A stretch of DNA of 64,000 bases from Leeuwenhoekiella polynyae (GCF_004104075.1 NZ_QOVK01000001.1:496001-560000); one strand, 5' to 3'; shown: positions 1 to 9,489, numbered from the stretch's first letter. Notes: generated by a model not told the origin, from the letters alone. Numbers and translations: made by a program.

Positions 1-1876
1 TAGTAGCTAGATATTCCATATCGCTGCTGTGCTTACATTTTTCTTCGTATTCTTCTTCATTTGCAGATTTTCCCTGATCCAGATAATGCTGTAATAATCT
101 ATGAACCATTACATCTGGATAACGACGTATGGGAGAAGTAAAGTGAGAATAATAATCAAAAGCCAAACCATAATGGCCAATATTATCTGTGCTGTACACC
201 GCTTTACTCATCGTACGTATTGCAAGTGTATCTATTAAATTTTGTTCTTTTTTACCGGCAACATCAGTCAATAAATTATTTAAAGATGCTGTTGTGCTTT
301 TTCGGTCTTTAAGATTCATTTTATAACCAAAACGACCTGCAATGGTTTGTAAAGCTGCAAGCTTTTCATCATTGGGTTCGTCGTGTATTCTATATACAAA
401 TGTTTTCTTAGGACTTTGCTTTCCTATAAATTCTGCTACTTTCTTATTGGCCAAAAGCATAAACTCTTCAATCAGTTTATTGGCATCTTTAGAAGTTTTA
501 AAGAAAACTCCAACGGGATCATTTTCCTGATCCAATTCAAATTTAACTTCAACTTTATCAAAAGAAATAGCTCCATTTTTCATACGCTGTCTGCGCATAA
601 TTTTTGCTAATCTGTCTAATTCTAGAGTAGCATTAACAATAGCAGGATCTACGTTATATGATTTTCCGGTAAGGGAAATTTCTGCAGGAATGGTTGCTTC
701 TCGAGTTTCTATAATTTGTTGCGCTTCTTCATAAGCAAAACGCGCATCGCTATACGTTACTGTACGACCAAACCACTGTTCTTTTACTTTACCTGAAGAT
801 TTATCTAATTCAAAAACTGCTGAAAATGTGTATTTTTCTTCATGAGGTCTCAACGAACACGCATTATTAGACAAAATCTCCGGAAGCATTGGAACCACAC
901 GATCTACCAGGTAAACCGAAGTAGCACGTTCATAAGCCTCATCATCTAAAATCGTTCCGGGAATTACGTAATGCGATACATCTGCAATGTGAATACCTAC
1001 CTCATAATTTCCATTCTCTAAAACCTGAAAACTCAAAGCATCATCAAAATCTTTTGCATCCTTTGGGTCAATCGTAAAGGTGAGCACATCACGCATATCA
1101 CGGCGTTTTGCAATCTCATCTGCTTTAATACTGGTATCTATATTATTAGCATATTCTTCTACCTCATTTGGGAAATCATGCGGTAAACCATACTGAGCTA
1201 AAATAGAGTGAATCTCTGTATTGTGCTCACCAGGCATCCCTAAAACCTTAATGACTTTGCCAAAGGGTGAATCTGCTTTCTCTGGCCAGTCTTCAATCTT
1301 TACTAAAACTTTCTCACCATCTTCAGCGCCATTCAATTTATTCTTCGGAACAAAAACATCAGTACGCATTTTTCCTTCTGCAGAAGTATTTACAAAGGCA
1401 AAGTTTTTTTGCATTTGAACTACACCTACAAATTCATCAGTCTTGCGTTCTACTATTTCTACAATCTCTCCTTCATGTTTCTTGCTTCTGCGTTGTTTGT
1501 AAACGTAAACTTTTACAATGTCACCGTTTAAGGCTTTATTCATGTTATTTTTAGGAATGTAAATATCATTTTCCATTCCTTCAACAATTACATAACCATC
1601 ACCTTTACTGGTACAATCTAATTTACCAGTGTGATAATGAGATTCTGCGCTAAATACATATTTACCGCGTTCTTTCTCTTCGATATGTTTTTTTGCTGTA
1701 AGCTGTGCTAATTCTCTAACGATCTCATTGCGGCTGTTAGGATCGTCTACTTGAAGTTTTGCCGCAATCTGTTTATGGTTGAATAATTTACCGGGTTCCC
1801 GTTTTAAAATAGAGATAATTTTCTGAGTAAGGTTACCGATTTTTGTATTGGATCTTCGTCTTTTTTTATTTGGCAT
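1..1876 (-). CDS. rnr: Ribonuclease R, 3' end cut by window edge
   Basis: Processive 3'-5' exoribonuclease of the RNB family that degrades structured RNA and takes part in RNA quality control. The reading frame opens at the ATG whose complement is at 1874-1876 (MPNKKRRR...) and stays open to base 1, giving about 625 residues. The order is an N-terminal winged-helix and cold-shock/OB region, then the RNB catalytic domain with the metal-binding motif DPKDAKDFDDA near residue 270, then the downstream motif SHFTSPIRRYPD. The family is usually 700-750 residues, so only the C-terminal S1 domain and basic tail are missing. The basic first residues fit the usual RNase R start. No operon partner is visible upstream. 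Identification is from conserved motifs read directly. Confidence 0.95.
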   Translation of the reverse strand, partial: MPNKKRRRSNTKIGNLTQKIISILKREPGKLFNHKQIAAKLQVDDPNSRNEIVRELAQLTAKKHIEEKERGKYVFSAESHYHTGKLDCTSKGDGYVIVEGMENDIYIPKNNMNKALNGDIVKVYVYKQRRSKKHEGEIVEIVERKTDEFVGVVQMQKNFAFVNTSAEGKMRTDVFVPKNKLNGAEDGEKVLVKIEDWPEKADSPFGKVIKVLGMPGEHNTEIHSILAQYGLPHDFPNEVEEYANNIDTSIKADEIAKRRDMRDVLTFTIDPKDAKDFDDALSFQVLENGNYEVGIHIADVSHYVIPGTILDDEAYERATSVYLVDRVVPMLPEILSNNACSLRPHEEKYTFSAVFELDKSSGKVKEQWFGRTVTYSDARFAYEEAQQIIETREATIPAEISLTGKSYNVDPAIVNATLELDRLAKIMRRQRMKNGAISFDKVEVKFELDQENDPVGVFFKTSKDANKLIEEFMLLANKKVAEFIGKQSPKKTFVYRIHDEPNDEKLAALQTIAGRFGYKMNLKDRKSTTASLNNLLTDVAGKKEQNLIDTLAIRTMSKAVYSTDNIGHYGLAFDYYSHFTSPIRRYPDVMVHRLLQHYLDQGKSANEEEYEEKCKHSSDMEYLAT

Positions 1877-2045
1877 TCAATGCTTTGTATTAATTAGTGC
1901 AAAATTAGCTTTAAAAGCTGAAAAACTTAGATGTATTACGTGAACTTTAAGTTAATCTTAGTCCTTAAAAATCAAATAAATACAGATTTAACTGTTATAT
2001 AACCAATATTTAATTTAAAAAAGGTCTCACTTGTTAAATAAATAC

Positions 2046-2053
2046 TAAATTTG
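2046..2053 (+). promoter_or_regulatory. Candidate -7 box ahead of the small membrane peptide gene
   Basis: TAAATTTG matches the Bacteroidota -7 consensus TAnnTTTG and lies 28 bases before the ATG at 2082. No TTG at the expected distance was found, so only the -7 half is supported. Confidence 0.4.
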
Positions 2054-2081
2054 TTCTATTCATTAATCAAACTTTTTCGAT

Positions 2082-2186
2082 ATGAAAACGTTTTTGTTGA
2101 AGCGCTATACGGTCATCATCCTCTTTCTTAGTATTTTTATACTAGGATTCTTAGGAGTCTTATCGTACGTCAATTCAATTTTTTAA
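2082..2186 (+). CDS. Small single-pass membrane peptide, 34 residues
   Basis: Unrecognised short gene. The frame runs ATG to TAA without interruption and encodes MKTFLLKRY followed by a strongly hydrophobic stretch of about 20 residues (VIILFLSIFILGFLGVL) and a short polar end. This fits one transmembrane helix with a positively charged cytoplasmic N-terminus. A TAnnTTTG -7 box sits upstream and a hairpin with a T run follows 24 bases after the stop, so the gene looks like a self-contained transcription unit. No function can be assigned. The promoter and terminator around a hydrophobic frame argue for a real gene, but chance cannot be excluded at this length. Confidence 0.5.
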   Translation: MKTFLLKRYTVIILFLSIFILGFLGVLSYVNSIF

Positions 2187-2210
2187 AAGATACATCAATT
2201 TTAAAGTCAA

Positions 2211-2245
2211 AAAAAGGAACTCTCTAAAAAGGGTTCTTTTTTTTT
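2211..2245 (+). terminator. Rho-independent terminator after the 34-residue gene
   Basis: GAACTCT pairs with AGGGTTC (one G-T pair) around a six-base loop. The stem is extended by A/T pairs and followed by a run of nine T residues. Confidence 0.75.
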
Positions 2246-2982
2246 GAGTTCACTTTAAGTTTTCTAAAAAATTCAAATTTTCTTTCAATCTTATTTCAGT
2301 TGTTAACAGTATATATAATTATCATTTTTCTTTTTTAAAATTTAAATTAAAACTGATGCTTATTATTGTTTGTTAATAGCGGTATAAATTTACATATCTA
2401 AAGTTTGGATTTTTAATTATTGGTAGATATTAACGACTTATACAGATCTTTTCAGATTAGATAAGTCTTAATTATCAACGAATTTCAAAACGCTGTTAAC
2501 AATTGTTGATAACAGTAATCAATAGTATTTTTTGAATAAAATCTTACTAACATTTATTAAAAATGAACGTTTGAATTGCTCATAAACTGCCAACAAAATT
2601 TAGAAAGATTTTCTTGCATGGTATTACCCATGATCTGCTTTGTAATTTTTTTGATAGAAAGCAATTTTGATTTTACTTTTTTGATGACAACTTATAAACA
2701 TTTATGTTAACTAAGTGTTAACTCATTTGATTCGAGATCGTTAAGTTCAATAAAGAGCTGCAAGCCCTTTAGAACTAGTAATCAAAGTAAATACGGTTAT
2801 TCACACAGTGTTTTACTCGATATTCGAGATTTAAATATTCCTAGGCTTGCTTCTATATATAAACTAGTTCGCCTTAATTCCTCACAGTATTACCTAAAAC
2901 AGTTTTACCAGAGTTTAAAGCGTTGTTTTCTAAGGAATATTTTTAAAAGATGCAGATATTGCATCACCTCTAAAAGTAACTT
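2246..2982. other. AT-rich intergenic stretch without a recognisable gene
   Basis: About 740 bases, very AT-rich, with only short frames on either strand. It holds a palindromic repeat at 2812-2836 that recurs near 24851, and a small inverted repeat GATGCA/TGCATC at 2949-2965 just ahead of the acetyltransferase start. A hidden small RNA is possible, but nothing in the sequence identifies one. Confidence 0.5.
2812..2836. repeat. Palindromic repeat element, copy 1
   Basis: CTCGA-TAT-TCGAG palindrome preceded by TTTA and followed by ATTTAAAT. It differs at two positions from the 25-base copy at 24851-24875 and shares the GATTTAAAT tail with a related copy at 22087-22107. Confidence 0.65.
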
Positions 2983-3423
2983 ATGGAAATTAAAATACTA
3001 AGCTTTGAGCAATTAACAATTCATTCACTATATGAATTACTACAGCTACGTGCTGAAGTATTTGTTGTTGAACAAAACTGCCCGTATCAAGATGTAGACG
3101 GTAAAGATCAGAAAGCTTTACATGTTTTAGGATATAAAGAAGGTTCACTAGTTGCTTATACGCGATTGTTTGAACCCGGTGCATATTTTAACAATGCAAG
3201 TATAGGTAGAGTTCTGGTTAAAGAAAACCAGCGTCAATATGGTTATGGTAAAGTAATAATGCAAGCTTCTATAACTCATATAGAAACTGATTTAAATACA
3301 AAAACTATAGAGTTATCTGCGCAAACGTATCTTAAGAAATTTTATAACGAACTCGGTTTTCAAGAAGTTGGAGAAGGATATCTCGAAGATGATATACCAC
3401 ACATACGTATGATTAAAGTATAA
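2983..3423 (+). CDS. elaA: ElaA-family GNAT acetyltransferase
   Basis: Predicted cytoplasmic acyl-CoA-dependent N-acyltransferase of the GNAT superfamily, ElaA branch; the acceptor substrate is unknown. The 146 residues match the family length of about 150. The ElaA signature is visible near the N-terminus: LLQLRAEVFVVEQNCPYQDVDGKD (residues 20-43, quoted in part). The GNAT acetyl-CoA loop is represented by IGRVLVKENQRQYGYGK around residue 75. A C-terminal LSAQTYLKKFYNELGF segment corresponds to strand and helix 4 of the fold. The gene stands alone, 60 bases from a converging neighbour, and ends in a strong terminator. The ATG at 2983 gives the normal family start. Confidence 0.85.
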   Translation: MEIKILSFEQLTIHSLYELLQLRAEVFVVEQNCPYQDVDGKDQKALHVLGYKEGSLVAYTRLFEPGAYFNNASIGRVLVKENQRQYGYGKVIMQASITHIETDLNTKTIELSAQTYLKKFYNELGFQEVGEGYLEDDIPHIRMIKV

Positions 3424-3449
3424 AAAAACCGCCAACTGGCGGTTTTTTT
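3422..3449. terminator. Bidirectional terminator between converging genes
   Basis: CCGCC and GGCGG flank an AACT loop, with seven A residues before and seven T residues after. It can stop transcription in both directions. Confidence 0.9.
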
Positions 3450-3468
3450 ATGTTATGTAAGATGCCTT

Positions 3469-3846
3469 TTAAATCTTAACAGGGGTTTTATTTAAGTTGA
3501 TACTATTTAAAGTCTCATCGGTAAATTTATAATGTCCTCTTGTGGTAAAAATTTTAAATTTAAAATTCTTCATACCGCTCAAAGTGTCTAAAAATAACCA
3601 CTTAGACTTTAATAGTCTGGGTTTCTTAGATTTTAAACTCAATTCAAAAATGTGTTTCTCGCCATCGCGTTCAGCTACTATGTCTGGTGTTATAGACACT
3701 TCACTTCCGCGTCTGATATACGATTTAGGAGATTCAAATCCGTCTGTATCGGCTTTGATATTTTCAAATCCTCTATCTTCTAAATAGCTTATCGCGGTTC
3801 CTAAAATTTCTGTGTTCTTATCGGTATCCTTATCTATAGTTATCAT
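3469..3846 (-). CDS. Small hypothetical protein, possible nuclease-like fold
   Basis: Unrecognised protein of 125 residues with no signal peptide or membrane segment. It begins with an acidic helix-like stretch (MITIDKDTDKNTEILG), followed by VSITPDIVAERDGEKHIFELSLKSKK at about residues 50-75. The arrangement of an Asp on one strand and Glu plus Lys on the next (TPD...FELSLK) resembles the PD-(D/E)xK nuclease core, but the canonical ExK spacing is not exact, so this is only a suggestion. The C-terminal half is basic and aromatic. It lies alone between a terminator and an AT-rich spacer. Its 3' end is 20 bases from the acetyltransferase terminator. Confidence 0.65.
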   Translation of the reverse strand: MITIDKDTDKNTEILGTAISYLEDRGFENIKADTDGFESPKSYIRRGSEVSITPDIVAERDGEKHIFELSLKSKKPRLLKSKWLFLDTLSGMKNFKFKIFTTRGHYKFTDETLNSINLNKTPVKI

Positions 3847-3989
3847 AACTATAATGTAAGAGATAGGTATTAAATAACTCTTAAATTAAGGTTAAATACT
3901 TGATTTTCAATGTTAATTATTAAATTAATTATACTATATTCTAAAAAAATTCTAGTATATTTCACTTTTTTGGTTAATTAAGCATAGAA

Positions 3990-5615
3990 TTAGCGATTCA
4001 ATACTTTTAAGTATTTACTGCTATTATTTAAAATAGATTTAGCTTCGGCAATTTCTTCGTTGTGTGTAAGTTGATATTTATACAAACCTTCTCTGTAAAA
4101 ATATCTTTTGACCAATTCGTCAATGATTAATTTTGAAATTTCGCGTTCCTTTTTATCCAACTGCTGTTTTTTAGCAGCATCTATTGTCTTCATGATATTG
4201 GCATATTCGGTACTGATGTCACTTTGTAGATTGTCTTTTTCAGCAATGATATACGCTTTTTCCAGATCTCTTTCGGTTTGGGTTTGATAGGCAAATCCTT
4301 GTTTATCGAGAAAATTTTTAAAGGCAGCATAATCTGAAGCAGAAAAATCAAAATCTTCCAAATTACTGTAATTATGCTTGTATAAGTAATCTGTAGCGAA
4401 ATCAAAAATCGCCTGATCCCTTAATAAAGCTTCTGTAATGGCGCTCATTCCTGCAGATTCTATCTGAATATCCGGTAAGACTCCACCCCCATCGTAAACT
4501 TTTCTACCTGTACTGGTTTTAAACTCATTATAATCAGCCACATTTGTACGCACTGCGTTTCCGCTTTCATCACGATTCCAATAATCTAAGGCCTGTATGC
4601 AGCGTCCACTAGGTGTATAATATCTTGAGATAGTAATCTTCAATTGGGTGCCGTAAGTAAGCTCTTTAGGCCGTTGTACAAGACCTTTACCAAAACTACG
4701 AGCACCTACAATTACCGCACGGTCATAATCTTGCAGAGAACCCGAAACAATCTCACTTGCAGAGGCACTGCGACCATTTATTAACACAGCAACCGGTATT
4801 TGTGTATCTAAAGGCTCGTTGCGTGTATAATATTCCTGATTGTATTTCTCAATTACTGATTTTGTGGTGGTAATTAATTTTCCTTTTGGTAAAAATAAAT
4901 TACTCACATTTATGGCTTCGGTTAATAAACCACCGGGATTTCCTCTCAGATCTAAAATGATCGAAGTTGCTCCTTCACTTTTCAATTCTTTTACTGCAGC
5001 AGCAGTTTCTGAAGATGCTTTTTTATTGAACTTAGACAAAACAATATATCCTACTTTAGTGTCAATAAGTGTGTAAAAAGGTACAGCTTCAATATCAATT
5101 TCTTCACGCTTCAAAGAGGTGGTTTGCAATTTTCCCTGGCGTTTATAGGTGATAGGAATACTGGTACCGGGAGCACCTTGTAAAAGGTCACCTGCATCAT
5201 CTTCAAAATCTGCAATGTTGATATCTCCTATTTTTATCAACTCATCACCCGCTTGTAATCCGGCTTTATCAGCAGGATAATCTTTATAAGTTTCGAGAAT
5301 AGTAATGGTTTTATTACGCGTCAACACCGAAGCACCAATGCCGGTATATTCACCGGTGTTGCTGATGCGAGCATCTTCTACTTCTTGTTCTGTCCAGTAT
5401 TTAGTGTAGGGATCCAGATCTGCAAGCATACCTTCAATCGCGCTATCCATCAACTCAGCAGGGTTTACTTCATCAACATAATTCATGTTGAGTTCTTTAA
5501 ACAGCGTGGTAAAAATTTCGATTTGCTTAGCGATTTCAAAAAAATCACTTTTAAAACTAACGGTCGTAAACAAGATCACTACAGCAGTTGCTGATATGAG
5601 TATGCGCTTTTTCAT
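3990..5615 (-). CDS. ctpA: C-terminal processing serine protease (S41 family) with PDZ domain
   Basis: Periplasmic or inner-membrane-anchored tail-specific protease that trims or degrades envelope proteins. The 541 residues start with a signal/anchor helix (residues 4-20). A PDZ domain follows at roughly 85-150 (EYTGIGASV... and PADKAGLQAGDEL). The S41 catalytic core covers roughly 180-360. The Ser-Lys dyad is visible: Ser285 in GRSASASE and Lys310 in SFGKG, at the usual 25-residue distance. A C-terminal extension of about 150 residues is rich in charged helices, as in many Bacteroidota family members. The DUF4349 gene ends three bases upstream of this ATG, so the two are probably cotranscribed and translationally linked. 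Confidence 0.93.
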   Translation of the reverse strand: MKKRILISATAVVILFTTVSFKSDFFEIAKQIEIFTTLFKELNMNYVDEVNPAELMDSAIEGMLADLDPYTKYWTEQEVEDARISNTGEYTGIGASVLTRNKTITILETYKDYPADKAGLQAGDELIKIGDINIADFEDDAGDLLQGAPGTSIPITYKRQGKLQTTSLKREEIDIEAVPFYTLIDTKVGYIVLSKFNKKASSETAAAVKELKSEGATSIILDLRGNPGGLLTEAINVSNLFLPKGKLITTTKSVIEKYNQEYYTRNEPLDTQIPVAVLINGRSASASEIVSGSLQDYDRAVIVGARSFGKGLVQRPKELTYGTQLKITISRYYTPSGRCIQALDYWNRDESGNAVRTNVADYNEFKTSTGRKVYDGGGVLPDIQIESAGMSAITEALLRDQAIFDFATDYLYKHNYSNLEDFDFSASDYAAFKNFLDKQGFAYQTQTERDLEKAYIIAEKDNLQSDISTEYANIMKTIDAAKKQQLDKKEREISKLIIDELVKRYFYREGLYKYQLTHNEEIAEAKSILNNSSKYLKVLNR

Positions 5616-5618
5616 ATA

Positions 5619-6437
5619 TTATTTTTTTAATGCTTTTTTACGCTGCCAGCGTCGTATTAGAAAGATAGCAAGAATCAATAAGATTATAAAGGGCCATATA
5701 TAAAGTATGCCCAATAAAAAGGTTGAAATACCTTGCCAGCCCCCTTTTAAAGCCTGAATAATTTTAGAACCATAAGAATGTGTTATGCCACTTTCTACAG
5801 TAGTTTTATAAAAATAAACAGTGAGCGTACTGTATGAAACCTGCTTTTTTAGGTAATTGAGTCTTCCTTCTTTGGCTTCTATTTCTTCACGTATTGTGGA
5901 AAGTTCCCGTTCAATTTCAAGGATTTCTTTTACTGATCTGGCTTTTTCTAAAAGTTGAAGATACCTGTTTTCAAGTTCTCGTTTTGCTTTTAAGCGCGCT
6001 TCTAAATCAATAAATTCTTCGGTTACATCACGTTGACTGATTGATTTCTCATCATAAAATTCAACGCCTTTTGAGATGATCGTTAATGCCTGCTGAAAAT
6101 TTTTAGAAGGAATGCGTAACTGTAACTCCTGATAATTGCTTTGATAATCTTTACCCGAACGTTCATTCTGAATATATCCATCTGTAGCTTCAACTGCTTT
6201 TAAAATAGTTGATTTGGTTTCAGAAAGATTTTGAGTTTCAAAACGCAGATTACCGGTTTTGATAATTTGCTGCTCTAAATTTTTATCAGAATCTGTTGAT
6301 GAATCGTGTTCTTGATACGATACATCATCATATGCAGCTTCTTCCATTTCCAGAGATGCAAGTTCAGTATTACTTTCTGAACCACCACTTGAGCACATAT
6401 AAACCATACTCAACATTAAAAAACCAAGTATTTTCAT
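5619..6437 (-). CDS. DUF4349 envelope protein with coiled coil and C-terminal membrane helix
   Basis: Envelope protein of unknown function belonging to the DUF4349 family. The 272 residues begin with a hydrophobic leader ending in a cysteine (VYMCSSGG), so it may be a lipoprotein. An acidic linker leads to the conserved domain (IIKTGNLRFETQNL..., LRIPSKNFQQAL). A long heptad-like coiled coil spans about 150-205 (LEARLKAKRELENRY..., ELSTIREEIEAKEGRL). A transmembrane helix lies at about 240-262, followed by a basic RRWQRKK tail. It is immediately upstream of the ctp protease and 17 bases downstream of rnpA. Its role may be linked to envelope proteolysis, but that is an inference from neighbourhood only. 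Confidence 0.85.
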   Translation of the reverse strand: MKILGFLMLSMVYMCSSGGSESNTELASLEMEEAAYDDVSYQEHDSSTDSDKNLEQQIIKTGNLRFETQNLSETKSTILKAVEATDGYIQNERSGKDYQSNYQELQLRIPSKNFQQALTIISKGVEFYDEKSISQRDVTEEFIDLEARLKAKRELENRYLQLLEKARSVKEILEIERELSTIREEIEAKEGRLNYLKKQVSYSTLTVYFYKTTVESGITHSYGSKIIQALKGGWQGISTFLLGILYIWPFIILLILAIFLIRRWQRKKALKK

Positions 6438-6454
6438 AGGTGCTTCATTTTAAT

Positions 6455-6838
6455 TTAAAGATTTTCGGGCAGGTGTAGTTTATTAAATTTCTCAGCTAGT
6501 TTCAACATCGCTTTATCAAGTTCTTCAATAGCCATCACTTCTCTGCCGGTATAGATAAACATAAACGCAAAAGTCTTGTCATTTGTTTGAAACTGTGTCT
6601 TGTTTTTTCGGTAAACTTCGCGCATTAAGCGTTTTATGCGGTTGCGGGTAACGGCAAGTTTGTGATTGCGTTTTGCTACCGAAACCCCGGCTTGTATAGC
6701 AATATTTTCTTCTGGCAATGGAGTTTCTACATAAAAAAGCAGCAGCGGATAAGCACTCACTTTTTTACCGGTACTGAATAATTCATCCAGCAATTTCTTA
6801 CGCTTTAAATGCTCTTTTTTAGGAAAGGTTTGCTTCAT
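6455..6838 (-). CDS. rnpA: Ribonuclease P protein component
   Basis: Protein subunit of RNase P, which binds the catalytic RNA and helps remove 5' leaders from precursor tRNAs. The 127 residues are basic and carry the family signature in AVTRNRIKRLMREVYRKN near residues 62-79 (the RNR motif), with FPKKEHLKRKK at the start. Family length is 110-130 residues. The usual rpmH partner is not adjacent. Here the gene heads a short minus-strand run with the DUF4349 and ctp genes, 17 bases apart. Confidence 0.95.
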   Translation of the reverse strand: MKQTFPKKEHLKRKKLLDELFSTGKKVSAYPLLLFYVETPLPEENIAIQAGVSVAKRNHKLAVTRNRIKRLMREVYRKNKTQFQTNDKTFAFMFIYTGREVMAIEELDKAMLKLAEKFNKLHLPENL

Positions 6839-6915
6839 TTTTTTGCCGAAGGCGAAATTTTAAAGTGTAAAGATAACCAACTTCCCGGGCAATCCTTAGA
6901 AGCTTGTATTGCTCA

Positions 6916-9489
6916 TTAATCTTCAAGTTGTGAACGCATACGATGCAAACGGTCCAGATCATCAGTAGCTTGATACAATTTGTTTTTCAACACAGGATTT
7001 AAATCAGGATTATTCTCTAAAAACGCTTCTCGTATTTGATAGGCTTCTTCTGAAGAATAATTACCTATAGTTGCATTCAACCAGTTTTTAGGAAAGAAAA
7101 TATCACCCGTCAATTGTATTTCTTCTAGCAATTCTAAGCTTGTTTTAAGATGTTTTATGCTGCTTTCTTGACGCAAGGGATGATTGATATACCCCAGAGC
7201 AGAAAGTACCCAGGATTCTTTTTCTCTATTTTTAGAATCCTTCAGGCTTTCAAAAAATCCATCTCGTGTAGCTTCATCAGCAGACAAGGCAAGTTGTAAA
7301 AACTGAAACCTTTTTTTCTTATCTGGATTTGTGATTGAAGCTTCTGCTTTTTGTAGAATTTCAGTTGTATTCTCGTGACCGTAAAGCGCCAGAGTCATTG
7401 CCATACTGGTATAATCGTCTTCGTTGAGTTTGAGATTAGTTATTTTAGTTTCTTGATTCCAGATAGCATACAAACGCTCTTTTCCACTTTTTGAAGAGGC
7501 CACAGATTTAAACAGACCAAAAAGTGTTTTTTTACTATTTGCAGGCAGGTCTTTTTGAAGTTGGTTATAAACTAAATCTTCCAGTTCTTGTTGATGACTT
7601 TCCCGTTGCATTTCGGTAAAATAAGTCCAGAATAAATTTTGAGTCTGACTTGAAATTCGGTTGAGGATCAGCGCATTTTTTTCGGCAATTAATCCATTTT
7701 TATACAGATCAAAAACTGCTACCGGATCAAGGCGATCATTCAATAGATTTTCGTGCGTGTTGATGTAGCTGTAACCGCGGGCCACCTCATCGTTTAAAGA
7801 AGTAATTTTTAATAAATCTTCTTCTTGCAGCGGAAAAACACCATAACCCATCCCGTCATAATTGTAGATGATCTGCTGAGGTTTGGGTAAACCTTCAGCT
7901 TTTTTCAACTGTAGTTTTTGATCAACAAATGTAGCAGTAATAACTTGAGTAGAGTCTAGGTATACCAAGCCTATTTTAAATGTTTGAGGCCAGATTTTGT
8001 CACTCCCATCTTCGGCTTGTTGCGTTAAATGAAAAGACTGAATACTTCCATCTTCAGCATAGATCAATTCTTCAGAAATAACAGGTCTTCCACTTTGATT
8101 AACCCAGACTTCACTCCATTTCTTGAGATCAATATCGGTCTTTGTATCTAGAATCGTAACGAGATCATTCCATACTGCATTGTCATTTGCATAGGTTTTT
8201 ATATACGCTTGAATTCCTTCTTGAAATGCTTCTTTACCAGTTGCAAGTTCGAGCTGGCGCATCATAATTGGCGCTTTGTTGTAGATGATACTTCCGTATA
8301 AAGAACCGGCATTTTTTAGGTTATCCAGTTGCTGCCTTATGGGATTAGAACCTTGTGTGCGGTCTTCCCCATATGCACTGGGATAGTGGCTCAATACAAA
8401 AAGCAGCTCGTGATTCACATCAGGAAAAGCCGGATTCACAATTTTATCTGCCATAAAATTAGCAAAGACTTCTTTCATCCAGACGTCGTTAAACCAGTTC
8501 ATCGTTACCAAGTCGCCAAACCACATATGTGAGGTTTCGTGGGCGATGAGTTTCGCTCTACTGAGTTTTTGACTTTCAGTAGCAGTATTGTCTAAAAACA
8601 ACGAAGATTCGCGGTATTGAATAGCACCTACGTGTTCCATACCTCCGTATTGAAAAATAGGAATTGCAGCAAAATCTAATTTCTGAAATGGAAAATCATA
8701 AGCGGTATAATCTTCTAAAAAATCTACAGCACCGGCGTGAAGTTCAAAAATAGGATTGAGACTTGCTTGTATCTTGGCACTATCGGTCTCGCGGTAGAGC
8801 ATGTTCATATCCAGATCAGCTATTTTCTGATTAGCTACGCTGAATTTACCGGCGACAAATGAAAACAAATACGAGCTCATTTTATCTGAAGTGCCAAAGT
8901 TGTGCGTTATAAAATCCCCTTCTGAAATTTGATCAACCTCAGGAGCTCCTGCCAGTACTTCCCAGTCTTTTGGTGCGGTAATGCTTAAGTTATAAACCGC
9001 TTTTAAATTAGGCTGATCAAAAACCGGAAACAACGTGCTCGCACGATCTGGAACCAATAAGGTGTATAAGAAATCTTCGTTACGGTTTAGGGATTGTTCG
9101 CCTGCAATAAATTCAATAATAACGTTATTAACACCGTTTTTTAAATGTTCTGAAGGAATGATAATGTGCTCTTCTTTATGCTGAATAGTGATTTCTTCAG
9201 CATTTGCCACTACTCTATTTACGTGACCTTTTTCAACATTAAAATCAAGATAAAGCAGTTGTGAAGTATCGCTAATAGTAACTTCTAAATCTAGTCTTGC
9301 CGGGATTGAATCTTCAATTTTTTCAGGAATGGAAAAACTCAAATTGTAGATAATAGCACTCAGTTGTTCTTTTCTAAAATCTGCCAGTTCTTTAGAAATA
9401 CCGGGACTGAGAAGTGTTTTTACTTCTGAAGCATTCTGGCAAGAAAACAGGCTTAAAACTAAAATTGGAACTAAAATTCGGGTTATCAT
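6916..9489 (-). CDS. M1-family zinc aminopeptidase, lipoprotein
   Basis: Zinc metallopeptidase removing N-terminal residues from peptides, probably anchored in the periplasm. The 857 residues begin with a lipoprotein leader (LFSC, Cys17). The order is an N-terminal beta domain, a substrate-binding GGMEH at 282-286 (variant of GAMEN), the zinc site HETSH at 317-321 with third ligand Glu340, and a long alpha-helical C-terminal domain. This matches the full PepN-like M1 architecture. A second, shorter M1 enzyme lies directly upstream on the same strand, separated by a terminator hairpin, so the two are probably not one transcript. Amino-acid preference cannot be read from the sequence. Confidence 0.93.
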   Translation of the reverse strand: MITRILVPILVLSLFSCQNASEVKTLLSPGISKELADFRKEQLSAIIYNLSFSIPEKIEDSIPARLDLEVTISDTSQLLYLDFNVEKGHVNRVVANAEEITIQHKEEHIIIPSEHLKNGVNNVIIEFIAGEQSLNRNEDFLYTLLVPDRASTLFPVFDQPNLKAVYNLSITAPKDWEVLAGAPEVDQISEGDFITHNFGTSDKMSSYLFSFVAGKFSVANQKIADLDMNMLYRETDSAKIQASLNPIFELHAGAVDFLEDYTAYDFPFQKLDFAAIPIFQYGGMEHVGAIQYRESSLFLDNTATESQKLSRAKLIAHETSHMWFGDLVTMNWFNDVWMKEVFANFMADKIVNPAFPDVNHELLFVLSHYPSAYGEDRTQGSNPIRQQLDNLKNAGSLYGSIIYNKAPIMMRQLELATGKEAFQEGIQAYIKTYANDNAVWNDLVTILDTKTDIDLKKWSEVWVNQSGRPVISEELIYAEDGSIQSFHLTQQAEDGSDKIWPQTFKIGLVYLDSTQVITATFVDQKLQLKKAEGLPKPQQIIYNYDGMGYGVFPLQEEDLLKITSLNDEVARGYSYINTHENLLNDRLDPVAVFDLYKNGLIAEKNALILNRISSQTQNLFWTYFTEMQRESHQQELEDLVYNQLQKDLPANSKKTLFGLFKSVASSKSGKERLYAIWNQETKITNLKLNEDDYTSMAMTLALYGHENTTEILQKAEASITNPDKKKRFQFLQLALSADEATRDGFFESLKDSKNREKESWVLSALGYINHPLRQESSIKHLKTSLELLEEIQLTGDIFFPKNWLNATIGNYSSEEAYQIREAFLENNPDLNPVLKNKLYQATDDLDRLHRMRSQLED

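Noticed and set aside
2031-2053. Full -33/-7 promoter for the 34-residue gene
   Set aside because: The TTG at 2031 is only 12 bases from the -7 box, too short for a Bacteroidota promoter, so only the -7 half was listed.
2585-2640. Short reverse-strand frame (MGNTMQENLSKF...) in the long AT-rich spacer
   Set aside because: Only 24 codons, with no promoter, terminator or recognisable similarity.
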